Shown here in pieces: positions 1-8,022 of a stretch of DNA of 50,177 bases; the first letter of the stretch is position 1; every line of letters starts with the position of its first letter. The stretch is taken from NCBI GenBank assembly GCA_015228875.1, contig JADGCS010000018.1, forward strand, positions 1 through 50,177. Reading direction: 5' to 3'. The notes below the pieces were generated by a model. It did not search any database. It saw only the letters and a program-made list of their open reading frames with translations, and was not told the origin of the DNA. Source of the stretch: Deltaproteobacteria bacterium (GTDB lineage: Bacteria; UBA10199; JADGCS01). The translations under genes were made by a program, and so were the position numbers.

Positions 1-774
1 AATGCAGTTCCCTGCGTTAAGGGATTAAGACCCTTCCAAAATGTCCGCTAACACGTCGTGTTGAGCGTTTATCTGAATGCAGTTCCCTGCGTGAAGGGAT
101 TAAGACTGGGAAGATTGTAACCCTGGGCAGTTCTGACCAAGATTATCTGAATGCAGTTCCCTGCGTGAAGGGATTAAGACTTTACAGCGCACTGCTTAGT
201 GCCATATTTTCGTTCTTTCAATCTGAATGCAGTTCCCTGCGTGAAGGGATTAAGACCTAAAAAATTGAGATACGCTGTATAGCATTCCATATCTGAATGC
301 AGTTCCCTGCGTGAAGGGATTAAGACGCTCAAAGTTAATGTGCGAATAATCTCCTGGTTTTTTTGATCTGAATGCAGTTCCCTGCGTGAAGGGATTAAGA
401 CCTGATTATTGTCACGGGCAAATTGCGTCACACCTACAAATATCTGAATGCAGTTCCCTGCGTGAAGGGATTAAGACTTTCAACGTCTTGTGATACTCTT
501 GTGACAGCATTGACATCTGAATGCAGTTCCCTGCGTGAAGGGATTAAGACCAACGCCCACTCGAGCAGGTCGAGTGGGTATGTTCTGTAAATCTGAATGC
601 AGTTCCCTGCGTGAAGGGATTAAGACTCTCTTCGCGTCATTATTCGTCTTGAAACCCGAAACACATCTGAATGCAGTTCCCTGCGTGAAGGGATTAAGAC
701 TCTTGAAGTGTAATATCATTTTTGTGTCTGTATTTTATATCTGAATGCAGTTCCCTGCGTGAAGGGATTAAGAC
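1..774 (+). CRISPR. CRISPR array, 11 repeats and 10 spacers, cut by the window start
   Basis: A 36-bp repeat begins ATCTGAATGCAG and ends AAGGGATTAAGAC. Full copies start at 71, 145, 221, 291, 366, 442, 515, 591, 665 and 739. A partial copy at 1-31 carries one substitution (GCGTTAAGGG instead of GCGTGAAGGG). Spacers are 34-40 bp and all different. The 3' end ATTAAGAC resembles the 8-nt crRNA handle of type I/III systems, so transcription is probably on the plus strand with the leader outside the window to the left; that orientation is an inference. The repeat holds a short TCCCT/AGGGA stem. No cas gene lies within the window, so the subtype cannot be set. The spacer at 551-590 contains a 9-bp inverted repeat (556-564 with 570-578). 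Confidence 0.97.
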
Positions 775-832
775 TCATGTCCCCATCGGTGAGAAGCGCA
801 ATTAAGAAAGAGGGGCACAAAGAGGGCAGGAC

Positions 833-3742
833 CTACGTTATGAGATGCCGCAAGACATCGGTCCGCCCCACAAGCTCGCCGACGTCCTTCATGCCGAGCC
901 CCCAAAGAATCCCTTTAAGCTGGATTGAAAAAGAAGAGAACAAATTGATCAGCCTCTGCGTCCCCCAGGCGATGTCAAGCTGAGAAGAGAGTTCATCATC
1001 GGTGGTGGCAATCCCCCGCGGACAGCCGCGCCCCCTCTCGCAGACCCCGCAACGCACGCATTCCAGGGCTACAAGCTCCGCTGTGCCGATCACAATGCCA
1101 TCGGCCCCCAAGGCGATGATCTTCGCCATATCCCATGCCGTCCTGATCCCGCCCGATGCGATGAGGGTGATTTTGTCTCTCACCCCTTCGTTAACCAAAA
1201 ACCTGTGAACCTTGGGGATAGCGTACTCAATGGGCATCGCGATATTTTTTTTGGCAATATCAGGCGCGGCGCCCGTCCCGCCATAGCTTCCATCAAGGTG
1301 AACAATATGTGCCCCTGCACAATAACTGCCAACAGCCACCATATCGACATCGCTGGCCCCCGAGACCTTCACCGATACAAGAGCGTCTGGGTTAATGGCC
1401 TTGATCCAGTCGATGTGTTTTTTATGATCCTCGACAGAATACACCGAGTGAAACGGAAACGGCGAGAACAACGACACACCAGCCACAGACTCCCTGAGGG
1501 ACGCCGTCGCCTGTGTCACCTTGTCTCCCAACAAATGCCCCCCTAGCCCCGGTTTGGCGCCCTGCGCGTATTTAAACTCGACAATGCGCACGTGTTGTAT
1601 GGTCTCTTCCCTCACACCAAAGAGACCTGTTGCCACCTGTGTGATGACATGCTTTTTGTAGGGCAAAAGCTCATCAGGAAAGCCCCCCTCTCCGGTGCAC
1701 ATAAAGGAATCAAAGGCACTGTAGGCCTTTGCCCTTGAGATCATGGTGGCAAGGCTGATGGAGCCATAGCTCATCCCGCCACCATAAAAAGGGACACCGA
1801 TCGCAACCTGACCGGCCTGTTCGCCGCGCCTGTTAAGGGAAAGGCCAATGTTAATCTCATCGGGGTGAAACGGGCGATTGTTTTTAACCCCGTTTGAGAT
1901 GATCGCGATCCTGTCAAAACCGCCATCAGAGGCCCCTGTTTTAAACTCAAGGCCTTCTCGGGGAGGCCTGCCTGTGTGCGCCTGCTCCCATGTGCTCATC
2001 AATAAATCCGGGGTCCAGCGCCGGTCGCCAATGACCTCGCTCACCGGATCCCTGCCCATTCTTAAGGCAGACACGGGACAGGCCTCAAGACAGCAAGACC
2101 CGCTGGCGCTGCACACTTCAGCACCCACACAAAACTGCGATGCCGGTTTAACCAAAAAATCCCCGGCCCTTTTAAACACGCCCGCCGTGCAGATCTCTGC
2201 ACATCTGCCGCATTTGATACAGGAGGACAGGCGCACCACCCTGAAACGATTGATCCGGTTTCTAAACCTTGACGGGCAAGGTTTTGCTGCCGGCCCCAAA
2301 GATGGGGGACTCTCAAACCAGGCCGTGACGTCGGCCGATGCTTCTAAAGAAGGCGCCATGCACCCGCCCTCTTTTACAAGCCCCGCAAGGTTATCCCGTT
2401 GCAGGTCCTCAAAGAGCATGAGACGGCCGTGCTCTCCCCTCATCCTTCTCACCTCCCTGATCCCCATCGCGCCCATCACCTCGATAATCTGTGAGTGCCA
2501 CGCATGAAGAAGATTGACAATGCGCTGCGCCCCCCAGGCCTCTTCGACCTGATCGATACTCACAGGGCAGGCACCTTTAAGGTGGCAGTCCGCGCATACC
2601 CTGCATTCGAGGGCTACAAGGGGGGCGAGATCGAGGACCACACCATCGGCACCGCAGATGATGGCCTTCGCCATGTGCTCCGCCATGGCAATGCCTCCGG
2701 ACACAAGAAGGGTGATCTGGTTTCTCAGAGAGAGTTCCGTGAGTTTAAGGTGAAGATCGCGCAAAAAATCGGCAACAAACACGTCCTTCATACCACCGCG
2801 CCCCATACCGTCAGTCTCGGCCTGCAGGTGCAGAACCTCGGCCCCTTCCGCTGCCAGTGCGATGATGCGCGCCTCCGCCTCCCCGTCAAAGGGGACGCGG
2901 ACCAGGACAACGAGATCCGACCTTTGCGATTTAAATTCCCGAACAACCCCCTTCCAGTCGGGTGTGTAGGGAATCTCAACAACCCCAACATGTTCCGGCA
3001 AGGGTGGCTGTAGCTGCTGGCCATCACGCTCAAGGATGACATGCCCCAGATCCTTGTGTGCCGCGGCTTTGATGTCTGCGTCCTTAAGAACCACAAGTGT
3101 GTTCAAGGTTTGAGCAGCCCTTAAAAATGCGTGTTTGACTTTTGAGGAAACAAACTTGCAATCAGGGATTTTTAAAACAAAGGGGACAGCGACCTCTACA
3201 AACGGGAGACCCTCTGTGATGAGCCCGCCATCGCTTGTAAATCGCAGATGTGCGGGCTTTCTCCCAAGCTCGATGACGGTGCTGATGTATTCCCTGCCGT
3301 GAATCCCGTCCCTTGTAGGCCGCACGATCTCTGACATGTCGGTCCACATCGCGTCAAAACCACTCCCCGTAAACGGTCCCCGATAACCAGCGCCCGATAC
3401 GGGGATGTCGCCGGTTTCCGCCTGCCTGATCAGGCTCGTGATGATCTCCGGTGTCCAGTAGTGGTTTCCAAGGGCCGTGTGGCGGGGATTAAAGGATCTG
3501 AGGATGATGTTTTTTTTGCACTCCTGAACGCATCTGAGACACGCCACACACAACACGTCCGTTGTGTCTGCAAACTCTGATGCCAAAAACTCGCGTTTTT
3601 TGTAGACATCATAAACACAGGCCTCCCGCTTGACACAGTGCCTGCAGCCGATACACCCCTCGTTTTCGATCGCGCAGAATTTGGGAATGGGGGCAAAGCG
3701 CGATGGTGTGGGTACGGTGTTGACATGATACTTTGATAACAT
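833..3742 (-). CDS. Double-domain iron-sulfur glutamate-synthase-like protein (GltB FMN-domain family)
   Basis: A 969-aa protein with two tandem copies of the glutamate synthase FMN-binding (central/TIM-barrel) domain, each preceded by a cysteine-rich ferredoxin-like segment. N-terminal cysteines lie at about 23, 30, 33, 36, 42, 65, 68, 71 and 75. A second set (CIKCGRCAEIC, then CLEACPVSAL) lies near residues 510-560. The first barrel spans about 90-430 and contains LLVSGGIAMAEHMAKAI. The second spans about 600-950 and has the more canonical GGGMSYGSIS, GAKPGLGGHL, DGSYGGTGAAP and IASGGIRTAWDMAKI motifs, followed by CVRCGVCERGRGCPRGI. The second barrel looks catalytically intact; the first looks diverged. 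There is no glutaminase domain, so it may use ammonia or a partner subunit, or act on another substrate. It follows metF in the same direction, separated by an R2 repeat. The family assignment is firm; the exact reaction is not. Confidence 0.85.
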   Translation of the reverse strand: MLSKYHVNTVPTPSRFAPIPKFCAIENEGCIGCRHCVKREACVYDVYKKREFLASEFADTTDVLCVACLRCVQECKKNIILRSFNPRHTALGNHYWTPEIITSLIRQAETGDIPVSGAGYRGPFTGSGFDAMWTDMSEIVRPTRDGIHGREYISTVIELGRKPAHLRFTSDGGLITEGLPFVEVAVPFVLKIPDCKFVSSKVKHAFLRAAQTLNTLVVLKDADIKAAAHKDLGHVILERDGQQLQPPLPEHVGVVEIPYTPDWKGVVREFKSQRSDLVVLVRVPFDGEAEARIIALAAEGAEVLHLQAETDGMGRGGMKDVFVADFLRDLHLKLTELSLRNQITLLVSGGIAMAEHMAKAIICGADGVVLDLAPLVALECRVCADCHLKGACPVSIDQVEEAWGAQRIVNLLHAWHSQIIEVMGAMGIREVRRMRGEHGRLMLFEDLQRDNLAGLVKEGGCMAPSLEASADVTAWFESPPSLGPAAKPCPSRFRNRINRFRVVRLSSCIKCGRCAEICTAGVFKRAGDFLVKPASQFCVGAEVCSASGSCCLEACPVSALRMGRDPVSEVIGDRRWTPDLLMSTWEQAHTGRPPREGLEFKTGASDGGFDRIAIISNGVKNNRPFHPDEINIGLSLNRRGEQAGQVAIGVPFYGGGMSYGSISLATMISRAKAYSAFDSFMCTGEGGFPDELLPYKKHVITQVATGLFGVREETIQHVRIVEFKYAQGAKPGLGGHLLGDKVTQATASLRESVAGVSLFSPFPFHSVYSVEDHKKHIDWIKAINPDALVSVKVSGASDVDMVAVGSYCAGAHIVHLDGSYGGTGAAPDIAKKNIAMPIEYAIPKVHRFLVNEGVRDKITLIASGGIRTAWDMAKIIALGADGIVIGTAELVALECVRCGVCERGRGCPRGIATTDDELSSQLDIAWGTQRLINLFSSFSIQLKGILWGLGMKDVGELVGRTDVLRHLIT

Positions 3743-3750
3743 GATCCCCC

Positions 3751-3886
3751 AACCCGCATAAAGCGGAGTGCATTGCGATCAAACATGAAGAGTTTCATGT
3801 TTGGCGCTATGCGCCAGATACTACGCGGGCGGGCACCTTGAAAAATATTGATGCAAAAACGCGTCGAAAAAACCTACTTAGGTTCT
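3751..3886 (+). repeat. R2 palindromic element, copy a (intergenic)
   Basis: About 136 bp starting AACCCGCATAAAGCGGAG and ending AACCTACTTAGGTTCT. It is closely similar to 30296-30430 and, with an internal deletion in the latter, to 28918-29004. It carries nested inverted repeats: AAACATGAA/TTCATGTTT, GGCGC/GCGCC around a short loop, and outer CCCGC/GCGGG. It fills the gap between metF and the glutamate-synthase-like gene; the metF stop codon overlaps its last base. This copy has small indels compared with the two coding copies. Confidence 0.85.
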
Positions 3887-4827
3887 CACGGACGCGGCAG
3901 CAAGCCAGCCCTTTTGATCACCTCGGGCAGAACCTCTTCTGCCTCGATCGCCTGCACATGCACGCCCCTGATCCCCGGGATCTCTATGACACGCGCAATA
4001 AGCTCCACAGCAATGTCGATCCCAATCGCCACCCTATTTTCTTTTGGCGCAGCGGCCATCCTTTTGATGATGGCCTCTGGGACGTCAACACCTGGCACAT
4101 TTTTATGCATGTATTCGAGCATCATGGCGGAGCGCGGCACAATAATGCCTGGGAGGATGGCCGCCCGGTCGGTAAGGCCCATATCACGGGCCCGCGCCAC
4201 CGCCTCTTTAAATTTGGTGATATCGTAAACAGCCTGTGTCTGGATAAAGTCGGCGCCCGCGTTAATTTTTTTGGCGAGGCGGATTGTCCTGAATGAGACG
4301 GGAGGTGCAAGAGGAGTCCACGCAGCCCCAATCAAAAAAGGTGTCGGGTGGGTGACCGCATCTCCGCTCTCCTGTTTTGCGTCATCCCGCAGTCCCTTAA
4401 GAACCGACACAAGCTGAATCGAGTCAATGTCAAAGACGTTTTTTGAACCCGCATGACCTTTGAGTTTGCCGCTTGCCCCCGCAGATTGATGATCCCCCGA
4501 CAGGCAGAGGCAATTCCTGATCCCCAGGGCCGAGGCGCCGATAAGATCCGACTGCAAAGCAATGCGATTGCGGTCGCGGCAGGTCATCTGCATGACTGGC
4601 TCAAGCCCCGCATCAAGAATAATTTTTGACGCGGCAATGCTGGACATCCTCACAACGGCCGTCTGGTTGTCTGTAACATTGTAGGCATCAGCAACCCCCT
4701 TAAGAAGATTGATCTTGCGCTTAAGGGCCTCAATATCCGGGCCGCGGGGCGGGCCGATCTCCACGGTGACCGCAAAACTGCCGCTGTCAAGGACTCTGCC
4801 CAGGTTTGATACATTGCCAAGGCTCAT
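3886..4827 (-). CDS. metF: 5,10-methylenetetrahydrofolate reductase MetF
   Basis: A 313-aa TIM-barrel protein of the short MTHFR class, which converts 5,10-methylene-THF to 5-methyl-THF in the methyl branch of the acetyl-CoA pathway or in methionine synthesis. Typical family features are TVEIGPPRG near the N terminus (a variant of the usual substrate-loop start), NVTDNQ (residues about 50-55), the QMTCRDRNR motif (residues about 80-88), LCLSGDHQS, and GADFIQTQAVYD in the C-terminal half. It overlaps the upstream metV by four bases (ATGA), the usual metVF arrangement of acetogens and sulfate reducers, where MetV is needed as a partner. The stop codon abuts an R2 repeat. High confidence in the family. 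Confidence 0.93.
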   Translation of the reverse strand: MSLGNVSNLGRVLDSGSFAVTVEIGPPRGPDIEALKRKINLLKGVADAYNVTDNQTAVVRMSSIAASKIILDAGLEPVMQMTCRDRNRIALQSDLIGASALGIRNCLCLSGDHQSAGASGKLKGHAGSKNVFDIDSIQLVSVLKGLRDDAKQESGDAVTHPTPFLIGAAWTPLAPPVSFRTIRLAKKINAGADFIQTQAVYDITKFKEAVARARDMGLTDRAAILPGIIVPRSAMMLEYMHKNVPGVDVPEAIIKRMAAAPKENRVAIGIDIAVELIARVIEIPGIRGVHVQAIEAEEVLPEVIKRAGLLPRP

Positions 4828-5495
4828 GGTTTAAGATCCTTTCGCTCTTTTCTTTTGGGCCCTCCGTGGGACGATGTGGACCAGTTTTTTGGTTTGTTCA
4901 CAGTGATAAGGGTCTCTGTTTTTCCACAAGACTCTGCCCTGTCGATAATAAGACCCCACGCACAGTCGAGTTCTTCACTGATCTCGCACTTGCCGCTTGA
5001 CCTTGTGCCGCCGCAGGGGCCGTTGAGAAGACTCTTTGAACATCTTGAGACAGGACAGATCCCAAAGGTCTCGCCGAGCACACAATCGCCGCAGGCCACA
5101 CAGCGCGTGGCCCAGACGCCTTCCTGTTCCCTGATGGTCAAGGCCGCGGTGTTGACAGCTGGATACACAGGGGTGTTCTTAAACCTCTCTGCAAGGGCCT
5201 GGACACCGATCCCGCAGGCAAGGCTCAACACAGCATCGACATGTAAAATCTTTTCTGCAATTTCTTCCAAAAATTCATACTCGCATTGTTTTTCTATGAC
5301 ACAGGTCTCAATTGATATCTCAATGCCTTTTTTTCTGAGTGCCATGGAAAGGAGCGGGGCCAGTGTCTCGACCTCTTCTTCGCCGCCCGCGGCACACTCG
5401 GCGACACAGGTCGCGCAGCCGGCAATAAGAATTTTTTTATGGCCTGCAATTTTTTCGATGAGCGCCTCTATGGGTTTTTGTTCGCCAAAGATCAT
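4824..5495 (-). CDS. metV: MetV, iron-sulfur/zinc partner subunit of methylene-THF reductase
   Basis: A 223-aa cysteine-rich protein matching the MTHFR C-terminal-domain (MetV) family. Seen directly: GCATCVAECAAGG near residue 25, CVIEKQCEYEF in the middle, and a C-terminal cluster CVACGDCVLGETFGICPVSRC followed by NGPCGGTRSSGKCEI. In acetogens MetV forms a complex with MetF and passes electrons to it; the cysteines bind Fe-S clusters or zinc. Its start lies 13 bases beyond the end of the R1 repeat that separates it from mvhD, and its stop overlaps the metF start by four bases, so the two are surely co-translated. The pairing with mvhD upstream suggests ferredoxin- or heterodisulfide-reductase-type electron delivery; that part is inference. 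Confidence 0.88.
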   Translation of the reverse strand: MIFGEQKPIEALIEKIAGHKKILIAGCATCVAECAAGGEEEVETLAPLLSMALRKKGIEISIETCVIEKQCEYEFLEEIAEKILHVDAVLSLACGIGVQALAERFKNTPVYPAVNTAALTIREQEGVWATRCVACGDCVLGETFGICPVSRCSKSLLNGPCGGTRSSGKCEISEELDCAWGLIIDRAESCGKTETLITVNKPKNWSTSSHGGPKRKERKDLKP

Positions 5496-5507
5496 AATTT
5501 AGTGCCT

Positions 5508-5593
5508 GGGAATTTCAATGTCGACAAAGCGCGGGTGCATTCCTCGCAAAATGGAGGAATTCAACCGCGTCAAAGTCAAGTTAGTAACTTGTT
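5508..5593 (-). repeat. R1 palindromic element, copy a (supplies the mvhD stop codon)
   Basis: Read on the minus strand it starts CAAGTTACTAACTTG (a perfect 7-bp dyad around one base), runs through ACGCGGTTGAATTCCTCC and GCGAGGAATGCACCCGCG, and ends GTCGACATTGAAATTC. The ATTCCTC/GAGGAAT and CGCGG/CCGCG pairs form a nested hairpin. The TAA inside the first palindrome is the mvhD stop codon. Other copies are at 11616-11705, 41731-41810 and 42783-42892, with partial copies at 9396-9427 and 19483-19510. Confidence 0.88.
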
Positions 5594-6039
5594 TTTGCGG
5601 GGTTCACGCCCAGTTTTTTGAGCCCCTCTATTTTTGCTTGAAGAAAGTCGGCAAAATGCCCCTTGTTCAACGACGAAAGAAACGTAATGCCGATCCTTTC
5701 GTGTTCCAATCCTGCATGGCTTAAGAGTTCACGCGCAAGAGCGACACGCCCCTGAGCGCGCACACTGCCTGTCAAAAACCGGCACTCTTGATCGCGGCAC
5801 GCAAGTATTTCGATGCCATCCGCGCTCTCGTTAAGAAGCTTCATCAGATGCGAGACCTTGACCTTGCTGCTGCAAGGGAGCGGTTGCAAAAAACAACCCT
5901 GTCCCTCGAGCGCGCGTACCAGCTCGTTGTCATCAAGAGGGCTGGCCAAACATCTGGGGCAGTACAGGACCAAGAGTCGCGGGTCCTTGCATGTTGTCTG
6001 TTTTTCCTGTGCCATGTGCCGTTGATTCCCCCATGCCAT
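5581..6039 (-). CDS. mvhD: MvhD-like hydrogenase iron-sulfur (delta) subunit
   Basis: A 152-aa protein matching the MvhD/FrhD family, which carries a [2Fe-2S] cluster and links hydrogenases, formate dehydrogenases or MetVF to heterodisulfide-reductase-like complexes. Conserved features are CPRCLASPLDDNE (about residues 29-41), PLPCSSKVKVSHLMKLLNE, the ADGIEILACRDQECRFLTGSVRAQGR block and GLEHERIGITFLSS. A second start (residue 9, position 6015) is possible. The C terminus runs into an R1 repeat that gives its last residues and stop codon. It lies directly upstream of metV. No hdrABC genes are present nearby, unlike the full hdrCBA-mvhD-metVF set of Moorella, so its electron partner is encoded elsewhere or has been lost. 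Confidence 0.87.
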   Translation of the reverse strand: MAWGNQRHMAQEKQTTCKDPRLLVLYCPRCLASPLDDNELVRALEGQGCFLQPLPCSSKVKVSHLMKLLNESADGIEILACRDQECRFLTGSVRAQGRVALARELLSHAGLEHERIGITFLSSLNKGHFADFLQAKIEGLKKLGVNPAKTSY

Positions 6040-6103
6040 CGGGTCATCCGTGGCGTTTTGTAACGGGGCCGTATGGCATTTTTAAAAAAAAATGTCCAAG
6101 GCT

Positions 6104-7069
6104 CTATTTTTCTTTCGCGTATTTTTTTAATTCTTCAGGGATGGCTTTAAATGTCGGGGTAAACATCGGGACAACAGGGGGCTGGCCATGTTGTTCCATA
6201 ATTTTGAGACCCTTTTCCTTTTCGAGCATAAAAGAGACAAAGCTAAGGGCAAGGCCAGGGTTTGGGGCACTGCGGGGAATCGTGACCCCATAAACCATCG
6301 CCTCCCCCCTCTGCTCTATAGTTGTTCCCGGTGTCTCGCCTGCCAGTGTTGTTGTGACTGTCCCGTACAGAGACTCCATTTGAGGGTTTTTGAGATTAAT
6401 CTCGTCAGGCAGTGCGAGGTACTTTAAACCGTGCTGTTCTGCCACCGAGCGATAAAGAAAGATGTAGTCAATCTCTCCCGCTTCAAGCAGCGCCAAGAGG
6501 TCTGTTTCCTTTGGCCTGATATGCGTATTCTTTTTTCTGATCAGCCTGTCCGCAAGCCCCCCTTTCTGATAATACTTTTCTGCGAGTTTCATGGTGAGAA
6601 CCGCCCTGTACCCGCAGGGGTCGCTGTCAGGATCGGATCTGCCCACGGCCACGCCTTCATCAAGCAGAATTTCATGCCAGTTGTGGCTGTTGATCTCGCG
6701 GGATTTTCTGGACGCGTCATGGTAGACAATCGCCATTTCGTTTGACGCAAACTTGATGGCCCAGCCCGCATGTTCGGGGATTAAAAGACTGTCAATCACA
6801 GTATAATCCGCAGAGGCAAAGACATCACAGGGTTTGTGAAGATCGGAGATTTTTCGCGCGCAGGTCCTGCTGCCCGCAGATTCAAGAATAATGTTCACAT
6901 CCGGATGCCCTTTCTTAAATGCCACCACCATCTGCTTGACGGGGACCGAGAGACTGCCCGCGTGAAACACAATCAAGTCACGAGCGCGCCTCAACTCTGC
7001 TGCAGCAAAAACATGTGCTGCAAAAAACAACGACAAAACCATCAATGTGTATCGAAGATTTTTTTTCAA
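6104..7069 (-). CDS. wtpA: Tungstate/molybdate ABC transporter substrate-binding protein, WtpA type
   Basis: A 321-aa periplasmic oxyanion-binding protein. It has an N-terminal signal peptide (MKKNLRYT followed by a hydrophobic stretch to about residue 23, cleavage near AHVFAAA). The mature part begins LIVFHAGSLSVP, the hallmark of the WtpA/ModA group, followed by ESAGSRTCARKISDL, DVFASADYTVID, GRSDPDSDPCGYRA and EAGEIDYIFLYRSVAEQ. The last block is typical of the archaeal WtpA class rather than ModA. No WtpB permease or WtpC ATPase gene is adjacent, so the transporter is split or this gene is an orphan. It fits with moaD and moeA further on, as tungsten or molybdenum enzymes are expected in such an anaerobe. 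It is divergent from the regulator at 7234. Confidence 0.88.
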   Translation of the reverse strand: MKKNLRYTLMVLSLFFAAHVFAAAELRRARDLIVFHAGSLSVPVKQMVVAFKKGHPDVNIILESAGSRTCARKISDLHKPCDVFASADYTVIDSLLIPEHAGWAIKFASNEMAIVYHDASRKSREINSHNWHEILLDEGVAVGRSDPDSDPCGYRAVLTMKLAEKYYQKGGLADRLIRKKNTHIRPKETDLLALLEAGEIDYIFLYRSVAEQHGLKYLALPDEINLKNPQMESLYGTVTTTLAGETPGTTIEQRGEAMVYGVTIPRSAPNPGLALSFVSFMLEKEKGLKIMEQHGQPPVVPMFTPTFKAIPEELKKYAKEK

Positions 7070-7155
7070 GAAAACTCCACTTTTTTAAGTTTGTGATTTG
7101 AAAACCGTTTTTAAAATCTCTCGCGTCAAAAGGCAAAGACCTTTCTTAAAACACG

Positions 7156-7185
7156 TTGACAAGCGCACGGAACTTCGATTATCAT
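7156..7185 (+). promoter_or_regulatory. Putative sigma-70 promoter for the HTH gene
   Basis: TTGACA at 7156-7161 and TATCAT at 7180-7185, 18 bases apart, about 50 bases before the ATG at 7234. An imperfect dyad (CGATTAT ... ATAAAATCG, about 7175-7206) overlaps the -10 region and could be an operator shared with divergent wtpA; that role is speculative. Confidence 0.4.
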
Positions 7186-7233
7186 AAATCTCATAAAATC
7201 GATAAAACAGATACTTTTTTTTCAGGGGATTGA

Positions 7234-8007
7234 ATGCCGAAAAAACAGCAAAGATATTTTTCGACAGGGCAGGCAGCGCGTCTGTGTTCTGTGACCCCGG
7301 ATACCGTTCTCAAATGGATCAAGGCAAAAAAGATTGAAGCGGTCTGCACTGCCGGCGGGCATTACAGAATTCCCAGGGAAACAGTAGCGGCCCTCGTCCC
7401 CAATCAATTTCAGGACACAGATGCCCCTTTGACAAAACAAAAATTAAAATCACGCAGACACTTTCAATTCTGCTGGGAACACTTTGCGCGTCAGGGCGAC
7501 CTCAGCAAGGACTGCCTCAAATGTATTGTCTACAAGTCCCGCTGCATGCGGTGCTGGGAGGTCAGCTCGCTCTCGTCCGAACACGGATTTTCCGGCATTT
7601 ACTGCAAAACAAGCTGCGATCAATGCACCTACAAAAACGACATGCGCAGCCAGCCCTACAACATCATGATCATCACAAACAACAAAGCCCTTAAATCCGC
7701 GCTTGTCGAAGAAGGCGAATCCACCAGGTTTGTTGTCCGTTTTAGCAGCACCGAATACGAATGCTCGGGCCTCATCGATCAATTCAGGCCGGATTATGCC
7801 GTCATTGATTGTGCGGGCTTCAAGAAAAACAGATGCGAAGAGTGGTGCGAGTCACTTCTGGGTGACCCCAGAATCCCCGAGATGAAAATCATTCTCGCAA
7901 AAAATAGCAGGCAGAAGTTTTCAGACAAAAACAAACGCATCATTAAAGTCATCGCCAATCCCTTTAATGCAGGGGATCTCGTGCAGGCGCTTGATTATGA
8001 AAACTAA
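7234..8007 (+). CDS. Helix-turn-helix regulator with a cysteine-rich middle and receiver-like C-terminal part
   Basis: A 257-aa protein. Residues about 5-48 form a MerR/excisionase-type winged helix (FSTGQAARLCSVTPDTVLKW ... GGHYRIPRETV). Residues about 72-130 are rich in cysteine, with CWEHF, CLKCIVYKSRCMRCWE and CKTSCDQCTYK, suggesting a metal or Fe-S site. Residues about 135-255 look like a response-regulator receiver fold (NIMIITNNKALKSAL, DYAVIDCAGF, KVIANPFNAGDLVQAL), with D at the strand-3 phosphoacceptor position. It lies divergent from wtpA and upstream of a broken histidine kinase, which suggests a former two-component or metal-sensing pair. The domain calls are reasonable; the signal sensed is unknown. 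Confidence 0.72.
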   Translation: MPKKQQRYFSTGQAARLCSVTPDTVLKWIKAKKIEAVCTAGGHYRIPRETVAALVPNQFQDTDAPLTKQKLKSRRHFQFCWEHFARQGDLSKDCLKCIVYKSRCMRCWEVSSLSSEHGFSGIYCKTSCDQCTYKNDMRSQPYNIMIITNNKALKSALVEEGESTRFVVRFSSTEYECSGLIDQFRPDYAVIDCAGFKKNRCEEWCESLLGDPRIPEMKIILAKNSRQKFSDKNKRIIKVIANPFNAGDLVQALDYEN

Positions 8008-8022
8008 AGACCGTTTCTAAAA

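Noticed and set aside
174..983. Short reading frames on both strands inside and just after the CRISPR array
   Set aside because: They are made of repeat and spacer sequence or run antisense to the 969-aa gene; the repeated LNPFTQGTAF-type peptide is only the translated repeat.
1002..3798. Several open frames opposite to and out of phase with the glutamate-synthase-like gene
   Set aside because: The real gene shows clear motifs over its full length; the others have no motifs or ribosome sites and come from high-GC coding sequence.
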